A stretch of 64,000 bases of DNA from Symbiodinium natans (GCA_905221605.1 CAJNDS010002822.1:204156-268155), one strand, 5' to 3'; counted from the stretch's first letter, positions 1-9,256 are shown. Notes: generated by a model from the sequence alone, not told the origin. A program made the numbers and translations.

Positions 1-944
1 CTAAACCCTAAACCCGTCAGCTTGCGGATTCTACCGGAGCCTTGCCTGCGCGTTCGCTAGTGTGAGAGTCGAAGCCCGTAAGCACGCTGGTCCGCACAAT
101 CTTGGGTCGGAACCCTAGACCCTGGGTCTGGGTGCGTCAGCTAGGCGGGTGGCACAAAATACCCGAAACCCTAAAAGCCTGATGAACCCTAAGCCTAGTT
201 GTTTAGGGTTTCAGGTTGAGGGCTTGAGCTTCTACATCCTGTCGAACTGGCTTGGCCCCCACTCCAAGCCCTGGATCCTGTAGAGGCCACAGAACCCGAA
301 CACCATTTAACAGCACCAAAGCCTAGTCCTTAAGGTTTGTTTTAGGGTTTGGGGTTTAGGGTTTAGGGTTTAGGGCCGCGAGAGTGAGAGTCGAAACCCA
401 AGAAGCCCTCTTCCCCAGGCGAGGAGAACTGCAGCCTCACTCCTCACACGCTACCCGCCACCGCCGTCTGCGCGACGACCACAGGTCCGGATCCGTCCAG
501 TGAGGGTGTGGCTTGGATCGACTGAGATCCAAGGCTTCTGTTAAGTAATAAGGGGGTTTAGGGCAAAGTTTAGGGCCCTGAGGATTTCCTAGGGTTTGGT
601 GTGTCGGGTCAGTGTCAGGCTCCGGTATTAAGCTAGAGTTTCTGGCAAAGCGGGTTGATGAAGATTTTGAGTGCAGGGTAAGAGAAGGTGTAAGGTCTTG
701 GTGTTGACTTGGAGGACATCCTGCATCGAGTGGCCAGAGTGCTTCCGGGCATGTATGTTTCAGAGGGCAGAAGCCTTCTACCCTAAGCCCGAGCCCTAAA
801 GCAAAAACTATAAACCTTAAACTCTAACCCTAAACTGAGGAAAATGCTTCATGATTCTTGGCATATCGTAAAGTTGGGCTCTGAAGGGGACTTGTGCACA
901 GCACTTCCTCTTCAGTTGCCCCGTGGAGCACGGCTAGACAGGTA
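1..944. other. Non-coding stretch with stray telomere words
   Basis: Short CCCTAAA words lie at 1-15 and TTTAGGG words at 345-376. The dispersed motif GTGAGAGTCGAA occurs at 62-73 and 384-395. A short open piece at 445-490 follows an AG and precedes a GT, but it is too small to call. No gene is supported. Confidence 0.4.
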
Positions 945-1019
945 CCTAAACCCTAAACCCTAAACCCTAAACCCTAAACCCTAAACCCTAAACCCTATAC
1001 CCTATACCCTAAACCCTAA
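945..1019 (-). repeat. Interstitial telomere array (CCCTAAA)n
   Basis: About ten units, the last ones changed to CCCTATA. Lies 30 bp left of the exon candidate at 1049. Confidence 0.95.
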
Positions 1020-1048
1020 GCTTAAAGTGCCTCTTGGAACCTCCGCAG

Positions 1049-1139
1049 CCGACGAGCCCCTGTTGGCAAGCGAGGTGCTGGCCCAGTACCCTGTGGAGGC
1101 AGGCACCGTGCTCTCCAGTCCGATGCGCCTGGGTTCGAG
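1049..1139 (+). CDS. Internal exon candidate, unknown protein
   Basis: Open frame of 29 codons between CCGCAG and a GT (TCGAG/GTTTGAGGG). It reads like protein: DEPLLASEVLAQ then AGTVLSSPMRLGS. It starts with 2 and ends with 2 split-codon bases. It sits between a C-rich array and a G-rich array. The AGTVLSSP stretch faintly recalls the YqgE/DUF179 start, but that is a guess. Confidence 0.4.
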
Positions 1140-1150
1140 GTTTGAGGGTC

Positions 1151-1237
1151 TAGGGTTTGGGGTTTAGGGTTTAGGGTTTTTAGGGTTTAGGGTTTAGGGT
1201 TTAGGGTTTAGGGTTTAGGGTTTAGGGTTTTAGGGTT
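1151..1237 (+). repeat. Interstitial telomere array (TTTAGGG)n
   Basis: Begins within 12 bp of the donor of the exon ending at 1139. Some units have an extra T. Confidence 0.95.
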
Positions 1238-1693
1238 GAGGGTGTGGTAGGTGATTGAAGGGTTTAGAGGGCTCTGACTTTGACCAAGAGGATAGAGTCG
1301 ACTTTCCCCGCACCTGGGGTTGGAAAAAGCAGCCTACATTCCCGAATTTCCCAGCCCCAAACCCTGAACTCTGAACCCATAAACAAACTTATCGGGCCCT
1401 CAAGGGAGGGGATGGAAGCTTAGGGAGCCTTAGGGAGTAGTAGAGTACATACGCCCCCCCTTAAAAAAAAAAAGGAAAACCTAAGCCCAGGTTCGCCTTT
1501 GATCGGACTTACGTCTCCGGAGCTCCGGACCTGCTGGCAAGCTGCGCCGGCCATCCGGATCTCGACCTGCTGGTGCTCCCCATCCTCTTCCCGGGCGCGC
1601 TGGCTCACGAATCAAGCTCTGCCAACGTGGCTGCGTCGGCCCCGCGAGCTAACATGAAGGATTCTAGTTTGTGTAAATGTATTTGGCCTGTTT
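1238..1693. other. No gene seen
   Basis: Contains a short A run near 1465-1475 and a few CCCTGAAC words near 1362-1376. The minus-strand ORF at 1420-1608 has no supporting feature. Confidence 0.3.
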
Positions 1694-1783
1694 ACCCTAA
1701 ACCCTAAACCCTAAACCCTAAACCCTAAACCCTAAACCCTAAACCCCAAATCCTAAACCCCAAATCCTAAACCCCAAATCCTA
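1694..1783 (-). repeat. Interstitial telomere array (CCCTAAA)n
   Basis: Perfect units, then CCCAAATCCTAAA variants toward the right edge, next to the acceptor at 1802. Confidence 0.95.
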
Positions 1784-1802
1784 ACTCGAATCTGCAAAGC
1801 AG

Positions 1803-1934
1803 AAGAAGTGGAGTTCCTTAGGTGCACCTGGAGAGTTCAGCAGCCGAGCTGTCCGCCTACCAGATCTGCGATCGCGCGGCTCCCCTTGGCTCATTCCGCC
1901 TAACTGCCCTGAAGCTCTGCTGCATGACAGGAGG
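1803..1934 (+). CDS. Internal exon candidate, unknown protein
   Basis: 44 open codons in phase 0 between GCAAAGCAG and GAC AGG AGG/GTTTAGGG, so the donor GT belongs to the first telomere unit. The product is basic and Pro/Ser-rich (KKWSSLGAPGEF at the start, PEALLHDR at the end). The other two frames have stops. Not recognised. Confidence 0.4.
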
Positions 1935-2026
1935 GTTTAGGGTTTAGGGTTTAGGGTTTAGGGTTTAGGGTTTAGGGTTTAGGGTTTAGGGTTTAGGGTT
2001 TAGGGTTTAGGGTTTAGGGTTTAGGG
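1935..2026 (+). repeat. Interstitial telomere array (TTTAGGG)n
   Basis: Thirteen near-perfect units directly at the donor of the exon ending at 1934. Confidence 0.97.
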
Positions 2027-2035
2027 ACCAAGAAT

Positions 2036-2340
2036 CGAGCTCCAGGAGGAGCATCCTTGATATATTTATGTTCTTATCTGAATGCTATAATATACAGTTA
2101 GACGGTTGCATGATTGCCTTATTTCATCTTATTTCCTTATTGCCGTATTATCAGTCCATTTTTTCTTCTTAGATCTTGATCTTTTGGCCATATTCCTCTG
2201 GTGTTGTATTGTTTTTTTTTTCCTTGTGTTCTTATGTTATATATTCTTGTTGTAGTATTGTACTAATATCCTTAATTCTTGTTATATTCGTATATTGGTA
2301 TATTTTGCTAAGTAATCTATGCCTCTATCATCTTGCGATG
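2036..2340. other. AT-rich intron-like block
   Basis: T-rich and AT-rich, unlike the GC-rich flanks. No open frame with protein-like content beyond a run of hydrophobic residues that any T-rich DNA gives. Confidence 0.35.
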
Positions 2341-2477
2341 TCCCAGGAAGAACATCACCGCAGGGGAGCGCCTCGTGGTCGCCGCCTTCGACCTTCCCGG
2401 GAGCCCTGGAGCACGGCTTGCGGCCGTGGGCGGCGTTTGGCCCGAGCCCCTCGGGCTTAGGCGCTTTTAGGGGGATG

Positions 2478-2612
2478 TGTTTAGGGTTTAGGGTTTATAG
2501 GGTTTAGGGTTTAGGGGTCAGGGTTGAGGGTTTTTAGGGTATGGGGCCCAGCATGGGGTTTTGGGTTTAGGGTTTTGGGGTATGGAGTCTTGGGTTTAGG
2601 GTTTTTAGGGTA
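2478..2612 (+). repeat. Degenerate TTTAGGG array
   Basis: Units are mixed with GGTTTATAGGG, TTTTTAGGG and TTTTGGGG variants, and it fades to the right. Confidence 0.8.
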
Positions 2613-2689
2613 GGGCGTGCGTCTTGGGTCGGGTTGATGGGGGTGTGGAGAGGGGGCGCGGGCGAGGCGGAGCGCCTTCAGGAGCAAAG

Positions 2690-2799
2690 CCCTAAACCCT
2701 GAACCCTAAACCTTAAACCCTAAACCCTAAACCCTAAACCCTAAACCCTAAACCCTTAACCCTTAACCCTTAACCCTTAACCCTTAACCCTTAACCCTT
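2690..2799 (-). repeat. Interstitial telomere array, two unit types
   Basis: CCCTAAA units on the left, then a homogeneous run of CCCTTAA units at about 2755-2799. This suggests local spread of one variant. Confidence 0.95.
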
Positions 2800-2819
2800 G
2801 AAGCCAAGCCACAAACCAG

Positions 2820-2909
2820 GCACTGGATGTCGACGTCTGTGGCCCAGTCGCGGCTGGCCGCGGCGCAGGAGGGCGTTGCTGTAGCCCAGCTTCCTGGGGC
2901 GCTTTGGAG
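2820..2909 (+). CDS. Sel1-like repeat exon
   Basis: Open frame between AAACCAG and TGGAG/GTTTGATG. It encodes SRLAAAQEGVAVAQLPGALW, which fits the Sel1 core (AA..G.A.AQ..LG.LY). Sel1 repeats form helical pairs that act as scaffolds. It starts with 1 and ends with 2 split-codon bases. Probably part of the Sel1 gene that continues to 7485, but exons before the next piece are missing. Confidence 0.45.
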
Positions 2910-2926
2910 GTTTGATGTTTGGGGGC

Positions 2927-2966
2927 TTAGGGTTTAGGGTTTATTTGGGGTTTAGGGTTTAGGGTA
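2927..2966 (+). repeat. Short TTTAGGG array
   Basis: Four or five units with a TTTATTTGGGG interruption, just right of the Sel1-like exon. Confidence 0.85.
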
Positions 2967-3375
2967 TTCGAGGTTTCATGGGATGGGATGCGCGTGGAAT
3001 TGCTGCCGTGTGTTGATTACACGTGATGATTGTTCTCCTTCAAGGGCTTGCAGGGTCCGAAGAAGTACCGTGGCAAGTTGGTTGACCTGCAACAAAGCGG
3101 AAATCGAGGTTCCAGCACGCGGAAGCCCTCCGGCTGGGAGGTGCCTCGGTAGTGTTTGACTGACTTCGGGGCAGAGGTGGCGTGATGCTTCTCAACCCCA
3201 GGTCCCCAGGTCCTCAGCTGCATACTCCGGAGTCGGGAAACTCCGGTAGTACTGCTTAAAACGCGCGAAAGCTCATTCCTGCGTTCCCGATTAGGGCTAA
3301 GGCTGAGAGGATCCTTGCAGCCTTCCTTTCTCCTTTCCAGCTCGCCCTTCCCAACTGAGCAGTGGTTTCTCTGAG

Positions 3376-3839
3376 GTGGAGATGCCCCAGCAGCCCTGGA
3401 GTGGTACCGGAAAGCAGCCGACCAGGGCCACACGGAAGCACAGCTGCGCACGGGCAGCCTGCTACATCGGGAGTTGCGCCAGCTGGCTGACAGGTGGGAT
3501 TCTAAGGGTCCAGGGACAGAGAGCTGCATGTAGATCTCCATAGGGCTGCAAGTGAAGCTACCTATTGCATCAGAAGCGTGGCATCTACTCCTCTGGGCTG
3601 GATCCACAATCGCGCCTCACAAAGTGCACTTTCTCTAACAGCTAGAGGGAACACGCACATTCATCAAAACACATGACAGGAAGGACGCAAGGATGGAGAA
3701 GGCGGTGCAGGAGGTGTACCAGTACTACACCCAAGCTGCTTCTGGTGGTTGCGTCAAAGCGCAGCTCCTTTTGGCCGAGCTCTGCATGGATGGCAAGTTC
3801 ATGGAGGAGCCTCAGCAGCCCAAATTCTTGGAGCTGTGA
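3376..3839 (+). CDS. Two Sel1-repeat exons (3376-3493 and 3680-3839)
   Basis: The first exon encodes ALEWYRKAADQGHTEAQ, a textbook Sel1 helix pair. The second encodes AVQEVYQYYTQAASGG then VKAQLLLAELCMDGKF, a second repeat. Joining ACAG/GTGGGA (3494) to GACAG/GAAGG keeps phase (2+1 bases) and puts the AA pairs of the two repeats 45 residues apart. The intron is 186 bp and canonical GT-AG. A TGA follows at 3837, so this may be a gene end, or the exon may leave by an unseen donor. The 5' edge at 3376 is approximate. Confidence 0.65.
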
Positions 3840-4225
3840 AGTTATACATCAGCGATACGAACACTGTAGGATGGATAAGGGACCGTTTGCGATCATACCG
3901 CAAGTAGGTTAGGAGTCCCAAGTAAACATCAGACCAGGCTCTGGTTTCCCAGGTTCGAGCTATCAACCCACAGAAGCCAAGCGTACTGTAGGCTGATAGG
4001 GGCAGGTTTTGGTTGCCCAGTGCTTCAACGTGTCGTAACTTAGTAGAATGCATGTGCAGGCGTGCGGAACGCACCCCAACCCCCACTGCATCCACAAACC
4101 CTGAAGTCCCAAAACCCTTCGAAGCATACCAATCCCCTTGCCTTGCAGGGCCAATCCTAAACCCCAAAGCTCTGTAAAAGATAATCACCGTAGCCATAGA
4201 CAGCCATTCCGGGGTTCAGGATTCC
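3840..4225. other. No gene seen
   Basis: Minus-strand ORFs here (3799-4197 and 3963-4154) have no splice context or recognisable content. Treated as non-coding. Confidence 0.3.
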
Positions 4226-4299
4226 GGGTGTAAGGTTTGGGGTTTGGGGTTTTGGGGTTTGGCGTTTAGGGTTTAGGGTTTAGGGTTTAGGGTTTAGGG
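4226..4299 (+). repeat. TTTAGGG array
   Basis: Starts as GGTTTGGGG variants and becomes perfect at 4265-4299. Confidence 0.9.
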
Positions 4300-4323
4300 G
4301 ATCCCAAAGCCCTAAAGCCCCAG

Positions 4324-4418
4324 GTCAACCGGACTTGTAGTGCCACATGGGCCCGTCGGTCCCTGGAAAGCGGCGCGGCGCGCACGTCGCTCTTCGCGGA
4401 GGCTTTGGCGCCCTTTCA
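4324..4418 (+). CDS. Degenerate Sel1-like exon candidate
   Basis: Open frame between AGCCCCAG and TTTCA/GTTAGGGTTTAGGG. The segment ATWARRSLESGAARTSLFAEA keeps the Trp, Gly and Ala spacing of a Sel1 repeat but not the AQ pair. The donor GT is joined to the array. Confidence 0.4.
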
Positions 4419-4419
4419 G

Positions 4420-4586
4420 TTAGGGTTTAGGGTTTAGGGTTTAGGGTTTAGGGTTTAGGGTTTAGGGTTTAGGGTTTAGGGTTTAGGGTTTAGGGTTTAG
4501 GGTTTAGGGTTTAGCGTTTAGCGTTTAGCGTTTAGGGTTTAGGGTTTAGGGTTTAGGGTTTAGGGTTTAGGGTTTAGGGTTTAGGG
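4420..4586 (+). repeat. Long TTTAGGG array with a GCGTTTA patch
   Basis: About 24 units. Three consecutive units at about 4514-4533 carry the same change (TTTAGCG), as expected from local duplication of a mutant unit. Confidence 0.97.
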
Positions 4587-4603
4587 CAAGTACCAAACCT
4601 TGC

Positions 4604-4663
4604 GGTGTTCCCCCTTAAAGCCTTAAAGACACTAACAGCCCTTAATAGGGATTAGAGTACCCA
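4604..4663. mobile_element. Half copy of the ~100-bp palindromic family
   Basis: Carries GTTCCCCCTTA, ACTAACAGCCCTTAATAGG and GATTAGAGTACCC in the order of the left arm of the family. The right arm is missing. Confidence 0.6.
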
Positions 4664-4744
4664 CATAGTAGGACTCCCTTATATTAAGGACGCCAAGAAG
4701 GTAGGGTACCTCAATTCGGAAGCCCCAAACCTTAAATCACTTAA

Positions 4745-4845
4745 CTTGGGATGTTCCCCCTTATATAAACAGTCCTTAACAGGGACTATCATAAGGTACT
4801 ACAATCCCTATTAAGGACCGTTAGTATAGGGGGGAACATCCCAAG
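4745..4845. mobile_element. Best copy of the ~100-bp palindromic family
   Basis: Begins CTTGGGATGTTCCCCC and ends GGGGGGAACATCCCAAG. The arms pair over about 35 bp (AACAGTCCTTAA against TTAAGGACCGTT). It has no ORF, so it is MITE-like. No clear target duplication is visible. Confidence 0.8.
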
Positions 4846-4916
4846 GAGCGTCTATCACTCTGCAGGAACCCTAGACTTTATCCGATGGCCACAAGGTGAG
4901 GGGGTGCTGCTCATGA

Positions 4917-4955
4917 ATAGGGTTTAGGGTTTAGGGTTTAGGGTTTAGGGTTATC
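4917..4955 (+). repeat. Short TTTAGGG array
   Basis: Five units. The word GATGAATAGGG occurs on its right and CATGAATAGGG on its left, so a short flanking duplication is possible. Confidence 0.85.
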
Positions 4956-5092
4956 CGATGAATAGGGCTGCTTCTGAGAGTAATTAGGGTTTAGGCGACC
5001 ACGTTCAGGGGCCCGGATGCAAAACGAGGTCCAGAGTTTAGGGCACCCCAAACCTTAACCCTAAACCAATTACGCCTAAACACCCACTCCCC

Positions 5093-5230
5093 CCGCCCCC
5101 CCCCCCCCCCCCCCCCCCCCCCAAAATTGATGCAGAGTGTTTCCCTAAACCCTAAACCCTAACCCCCTAAACCCTAAACCCTAAACCCTAAACCCTAAAA
5201 CCCTAAACCCTAAACCCTAAACCCTAAACC

Positions 5231-5262
<32 letters not shown>

Positions 5263-5410
5263 CTAAACCCTAAACCCTAACCCTAAACCCTAAAACCTAA
5301 CCCTAAACCCTAAACCCTAAACCCTAAACCCCTAAACCCTAAACCTAAACCCCCTAAACCCTAACCCCCTAAACCCGAAGCCCCAAAACCCCCCCCCCCC
5401 CCCCCCCCCC
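5093..5410 (-). repeat. CCCTAAA array bracketed by poly-C tracts
   Basis: Poly-C at 5093-5122, then a CCCTAAA array with frequent length slips (CCTAAA, CCCCTAAA) at 5143-5388, then poly-C at about 5389-5410. Confidence 0.95.
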
Positions 5411-5425
5411 GAAAAAGCCCTTCAG

Positions 5426-5842
5426 ACCTTCTTCGAGCTTGCCTCGAGCTTCCTGGAGGGAACACATGGCCCGGTGGACCCTGGCCTCTCTTAAACCTTA
5501 AACAGTGGTTTAGGGTTTAGGGTTTAGGGTTTAGGGTTTCGGGTTTAGGGTTTAGGGTTTGGGGTTGTTCAGGGTTTAGGGTGTTTACGGTTTGTTTTTG
5601 GGTGGGTTTAGGGGATATAGGCTTTCTTTTAGGGGGATTTATGGGGGGTCTAGGGTTTTTAAGGTTTAGGCTGTGGGGTTTTTGGACCCATGGGTTGTGA
5701 AGGATTGAGTCCGACCCAGATAGCCGTCTCCATTTGGTGGTTTAGGGTTTGTTTGGGGGGAGGCATTTGGGCTGCCTAGACGACGTCTTTTCCTGTACCG
5801 TGCACCCACCCCCTTTCTTCTCTCACTCACTCACTCACTCAC

Positions 5843-5881
<39 letters not shown>

Positions 5882-7485
5882 ATCGTTGAACAATCGAAGT
5901 CTGCGAATTCTTCAATCTCCAGGCAAAACCCTAAAGCCACCCCCTCCCACCCAACAAAGAAATCACACCCTTCATGACTCGCAATCTCTCCGACCTTGCA
6001 TCATGAAAGTCACAAGACTGAAGCCTCGAGCCGCGTCCCGAGGACCAGGCGTCTGCTTTCAGTGTTTTTTAACGTTTACAAACCGTAAAAATCCCGTTTC
6101 GGGATGTTTAACGTTAAGAAACCCTCATGCCGAGCCCGAGGACCAGGCGCCTGCTTTCTTCTGGCTGCAGGTCGCCGCTGAGGCAGGGTCTGCCCAGGCC
6201 CAGTATACGCTGGGCAGGGAGCTGATGGAGGAGCACCGATGCCTGAAAAATTTCAGGGTTCCCTAATCCCTAATCCCTAAGCCCTAAGCCCTAAGCCCTA
6301 AACCCTAAACCCTAAACCCTAAACCCTAAACCTCAAACCCAAAACCAAAAAAAAGAAGTCCTCGGCTTCCCTCGTTACCCCTTGCACCCCAAACCAACCC
6401 TAAGCCCTATCCCACCTACCCTAAACCCTAAATTTCCCTAATCCTACACCACCCTTGCCAGAATAGGACCTGGAAGGGGCCACCGGAAATGAATTTGCCG
6501 CTCAGTGGTTGCAGAGGGCCGCCGAGCAGGGCCACGAGGACCGCCGGGTTTTCGGGCTTTGGGGGATTACGAACTTACCCGGCAGACTTCAGAGGCCTGG
6601 ATGTAAAAGGGGATTACGAACAAGGGTTTAGAGAGAAGTTATGAGAAGTTTAGGCCTTGGGGTGGAGATGGTTGGAGTGTGTGTTTCGGGTGTGCGGCGG
6701 AGGAAGACCTCGTGGAAGCATCGGCTTTTGGAGGCTTGGATTCGCGAAGCCTTTGCCAGGAGGCGCAGTTCTTGCTCGGGGTGGCCTTGGCCGCTATGCT
6801 TGATTTTGGACAAATGTGTCATTCTTGGATGCAAAGGGTGGCCCAGAGCTTGCTGCTATTCGTCACAGCCCTAAGCTTCCTGGACCCCACGAAGCTCTAC
6901 TCAGCACGCCGACAGGCCATGGGCCAAGGCCTGCCCCAGAATGATTCCGCGGCCGCACAGTGGTTCGGACTCGCCGCCGAGCGAGGCAGTGGTTCGAGGG
7001 CTCGAGGACTCTAGGACACTTGGGATTGGAGGGCTTTTCGTTGTTTATGGTCTGCCGGGAAAGAAGGGTTAAAACAAGGGGGTTTAGGGCTGGAGGGTTT
7101 AAGGGTTTCGGTTCTCGCGTGCCAACGCGCCCGTGCCAGAACTTTAGCCGTCATGGAGACTTTTCCTTTCCCCGCCACCCCCCCTTGTCTCGGGTCCTCA
7201 TGAGTGAACCTGAGTGGATGGGGTGCCCCATGTTTGCATCAGTCGCCCTTGCTGACCACGAGAGGCCATGCCGGGTCCCAGTACAACCTGGCCGTTGCAC
7301 TGGAGGCGACGCCTTTGGGTACGGGGGGACATGTTCAGGTCAGAGGTTGGAGGCTGATTAGCCTCCACAAAGAGCCTGCCCGTGACCAGGAGGGCCGTGG
7401 CGTAGCGCCGAACACTTCAGCCGCAGAGGCCAGGAGCTTGTGCATGCGTGCATTTTTGGGGAGATGCAAAATAGAGTGCCCTTAA
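5426..7485 (+). CDS. Sel1-repeat protein, multi-exon
   Basis: Likely exons: 5426-5473, about 6135-6230, 6467-6538, 6760-6789, 6916-6985, 7265-7305 and 7390-7485. Sel1 signatures seen: FFWLQVAAEAGSAQAQYTLG, FAAQWLQRAAEQGHE, EAQFLLGVAL, AMGQGLPQNDSAAAQWFGLA, then GSQYNLAVALE and EGRGVAPNTSAAEAR. The exon ends were chosen because they keep the frame and restore the family's fixed spacing (LG to Trp is 20 residues). Donors are then GA at 6231 and 6539, GC at 6790, 6986 and 7306; all acceptors are AG. GC and GA donors are known in dinoflagellates. One exon is only 30 bp. The intron after 6230 carries a telomere array. Sel1 proteins are helical adaptors; no partner can be named. The stop at 7483 may be the true end. 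The start is not found. Confidence 0.6.
5511..5590 (+). repeat. TTTAGGG array
   Basis: Lies about 40 bp right of the 5426-5473 exon; decays into GTTTACGG and GTTTTTGGG words. Confidence 0.9.
5821..5878. repeat. (ACTC)n then (TC)n microsatellite
   Basis: Six ACTC units followed by about twenty TC units. Confidence 0.95.
6037..6158. repeat. 24-bp exon duplication flanking a hairpin insert
   Basis: CCCGAGGACCAGGCG.CTGCTTTC occurs at 6037-6060 and again 98 bp later at 6135-6158. Between them is an imperfect inverted repeat (TTTAACGTTTAC and GTTTAACGTTAAG around AATCCCGTTTCGGGATG). The right copy is the start of the Sel1 exon. Confidence 0.7.
6262..6335 (-). repeat. CCCTAAA array inside a Sel1 intron
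   Basis: Preceded by CCCTAAT and CCCTAAG variants. Lies within the intron 6231-6466. Confidence 0.92.
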
Positions 7486-7776
7486 CGTGAAGATAGACTG
7501 GACATGACTGTGCACATGTAGCACGGAAGGGTCATGACTAATCAAGAGTAGACACCGAAACTGAGGTAATGGGAATTTGTTGAGCTTGCATGATTGTGCT
7601 TTTTGCACCACGGTCGAGAGAGTCGGGCTTTGGAGTTGAATATGGGTGTCCGTCCGAGTGGCGGCCTTGTTGCTTCGATCTTAAAACGCTGATTTCTGTG
7701 AAGCGAGCTGTAGCACGTGGGCCTGGCATGCGCCATGGCATACAGCCACGGCACCGTCAGCTATGAACCCTAGCTG
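7486..7776. other. Spacer between Sel1 and DUF488 genes
   Basis: No exon recognised. Contains no telomere array. May hold the 3' end of the Sel1 gene and the start of the next transcript. Confidence 0.3.
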
Positions 7777-7785
7777 TGGCTCAAG
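7777..7785 (+). other. Possible relic of the dinoflagellate spliced leader
   Basis: TGGCTCAAG matches the last 9 bases of the 22-base dinoflagellate leader, which ends in TTTTGGCTCAAG; the base before is G where the leader has T. It lies 132 bp before the DUF488 start codon. Such relics mark genes returned to the genome from trans-spliced mRNA. A 9-base match alone could be chance. Confidence 0.4.
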
Positions 7786-7916
7786 CAGCTGAGCACTCTT
7801 TCAAGTCAACAGAGCCGTTTAAGTTTAAGGCTGACAGGTTGCACTGAGTCCGCAGAACACACAGAGAGATAGCGAGAGAGAGCGAGAGAGCTGTTTAAGA
7901 CGTTTTTGCCTCGACA

Positions 7917-8705
7917 ATGGCAGCTCCCCTGGCAGAGTCGAGCGGGACGGCCGAAACGGCCGAGACGGCCGAAGCCTCGAGGTTTCTGCGTGGTCGACTC
8001 TTCTCTGTGGGTCACTCCAACAATGAAGCCGACCAGTTCTTCAAGCTCCTAGACAGGCACAACGTGAAGGAGCTCGTCGACGTCCGCAGCATTCCCTCGA
8101 GCGGGAAATTCCCCCACTTTAAGCGCAGCGCGCTTCAGCAGCTTTGCCAGCGCCGGGGCATTTCCTACCGCCATTGCCCTCAGCTGGGCAACAAGGGAGT
8201 CGACGGTGGCATCCTGGCCCTGCTTGCCACAGAGGATGGCGCGGCAGCTCTGGAAAAGTTGGCCGCCACCGCAAGCGAAGCTACACTCATGGGCCCAAAG
8301 ACGGCGATCATGTGCGCGGAAGCAGACTGGCATGAGTGCCACCGGCAAGTGGTGGCCCAGCGACTCTTGGAGAGTTTTGGCGTCGTGGTGGCGCACATCA
8401 AGCGGGATGGATCCCTGGAGCAGCATCCACAGAACCACGTTTTGCCGCCTTACTTCGGAGCGAAGGTGGCTCCACGCTTTGCATCTGCCTACTCGGCCGA
8501 GGCACTCTGCTGCGCGGAGCCCGCTGCCTTCCACGGATATCCCAACGACATCCCCACAGTGCCGGGACCATTGGGACCTCTGCAGCCTGGGCCGAGCTCT
8601 GAGAGGAATCCGCTGCAAGCGCCACATCCGCCTTCAGCATCGCCCGCTTCGGATGCGCCACCCGAGGTGGGGGCAAAGCCCAAGCGCCGCTGGGGGCGCG
8701 TGTGA
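7917..8705 (+). CDS. DUF488 family protein, intronless
   Basis: 262 residues, one exon, start ATG after a purine-rich 5' leader (GAGAGATAGCGAGAGAG). The DUF488 core covers about residues 27-165: SVGHSN (30-35), VDVRSIPSS (54-62), YRHCPQLGNKG (84-94), MCAEADWHECHR (132-143) and VAHI (158-161). These are the family's conserved Gly-His, Asp-Val-Arg, Cys-Ala-Glu and Cys-His-Arg sites. The biochemical role of DUF488 is not settled; it is common in bacteria. The N-terminus has an ETAETAETAE repeat. The C-terminal 70 residues are Pro/Ser-rich and end basic (KPKRRWGRV). No intron and no telomere array interrupts it, unlike every neighbour, and a spliced-leader-like word lies upstream, so a retroposed copy is likely. 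Confidence 0.9.
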   Translation: MAAPLAESSGTAETAETAEASRFLRGRLFSVGHSNNEADQFFKLLDRHNVKELVDVRSIPSSGKFPHFKRSALQQLCQRRGISYRHCPQLGNKGVDGGILALLATEDGAAALEKLAATASEATLMGPKTAIMCAEADWHECHRQVVAQRLLESFGVVVAHIKRDGSLEQHPQNHVLPPYFGAKVAPRFASAYSAEALCCAEPAAFHGYPNDIPTVPGPLGPLQPGPSSERNPLQAPHPPSASPASDAPPEVGAKPKRRWGRV

Positions 8706-8965
8706 CGCCACCTTCGGGTGGGGTGTTGCTTGGGAGGCAGCAGACCTCATGACACCGCTTCCGGTCGGAAGTGAGTGCCTGTACAGTAGCTCACATCGTG
8801 CGAAGAAAAGAGCGCTAGACCGAACAGCCTTGACAACAATGTAGCTTCGATCTGGATCTCAAGTGCGCGTGAAGTCTCACAGAAGATGTGTGCAGGACGC
8901 AGTTCCGTAGGGCGAGTTGCGTCGTTGGGTTGTAGATTGCAGCATTCGCGTCAAAGCCCCAAGCC
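8706..8965. other. 3' flank of DUF488 gene
   Basis: GC-rich and without an array or a protein-like frame in its own right. No poly-A signal can be assigned. Confidence 0.35.
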
Positions 8966-9131
8966 CAAAACCTTGGAACCCTAAACCCTAGACATCCCTA
9001 AATCCTAAACCTTAAACCCAAAACCCTAAGAACCCTAAACCCTAAACATCCCTAAACCCTAAACCCTAAACCCTGAACCCTAAACCCCAAACCCTAAACC
9101 CTAAACCCTAAACCCTAAGAACCCTAAGCCC
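8966..9131 (-). repeat. CCCTAAA array
   Basis: Broken by CATCCCTAAA, CCCTAAG and CCCTGAA words; runs up to the Sel1-like exon at 9138. Confidence 0.95.
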
Positions 9132-9137
9132 GGCAAG

Positions 9138-9213
9138 TTCCGGCCGCAGAGGTTTGGTTCCATGCCGCGGCCGCCCAGGGCGTGGCAGGGCCGCCTGCAA
9201 GGTGGATCCGGAG
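9138..9213 (+). CDS. Sel1-like repeat exon
   Basis: Open frame between GGCAAG and CCGGAG/GTGGGT. It encodes AAEVWFHAAAAQGVAG, matching the Sel1 W...AA..G core. 2-base start and 2-base end. It lies beyond the DUF488 gene, so it belongs to a second Sel1 gene or to a gene split by the DUF488 insertion. Confidence 0.5.
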
Positions 9214-9256
9214 GTGGGTGTATAAACAAGGGTTCCAGGTTTTTGGCTTTTGGGTT

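Noticed and set aside
1-15. CCCTAAA at the very start taken as a true chromosome end
   Set aside because: Only two units, and arrays of both orientations are spread over the whole window; this is interstitial.
8049-8627. 192-codon ORF opposite the DUF488 gene
   Set aside because: Shadow of a GC-rich gene; no conserved motif, while the + frame has all DUF488 signatures.
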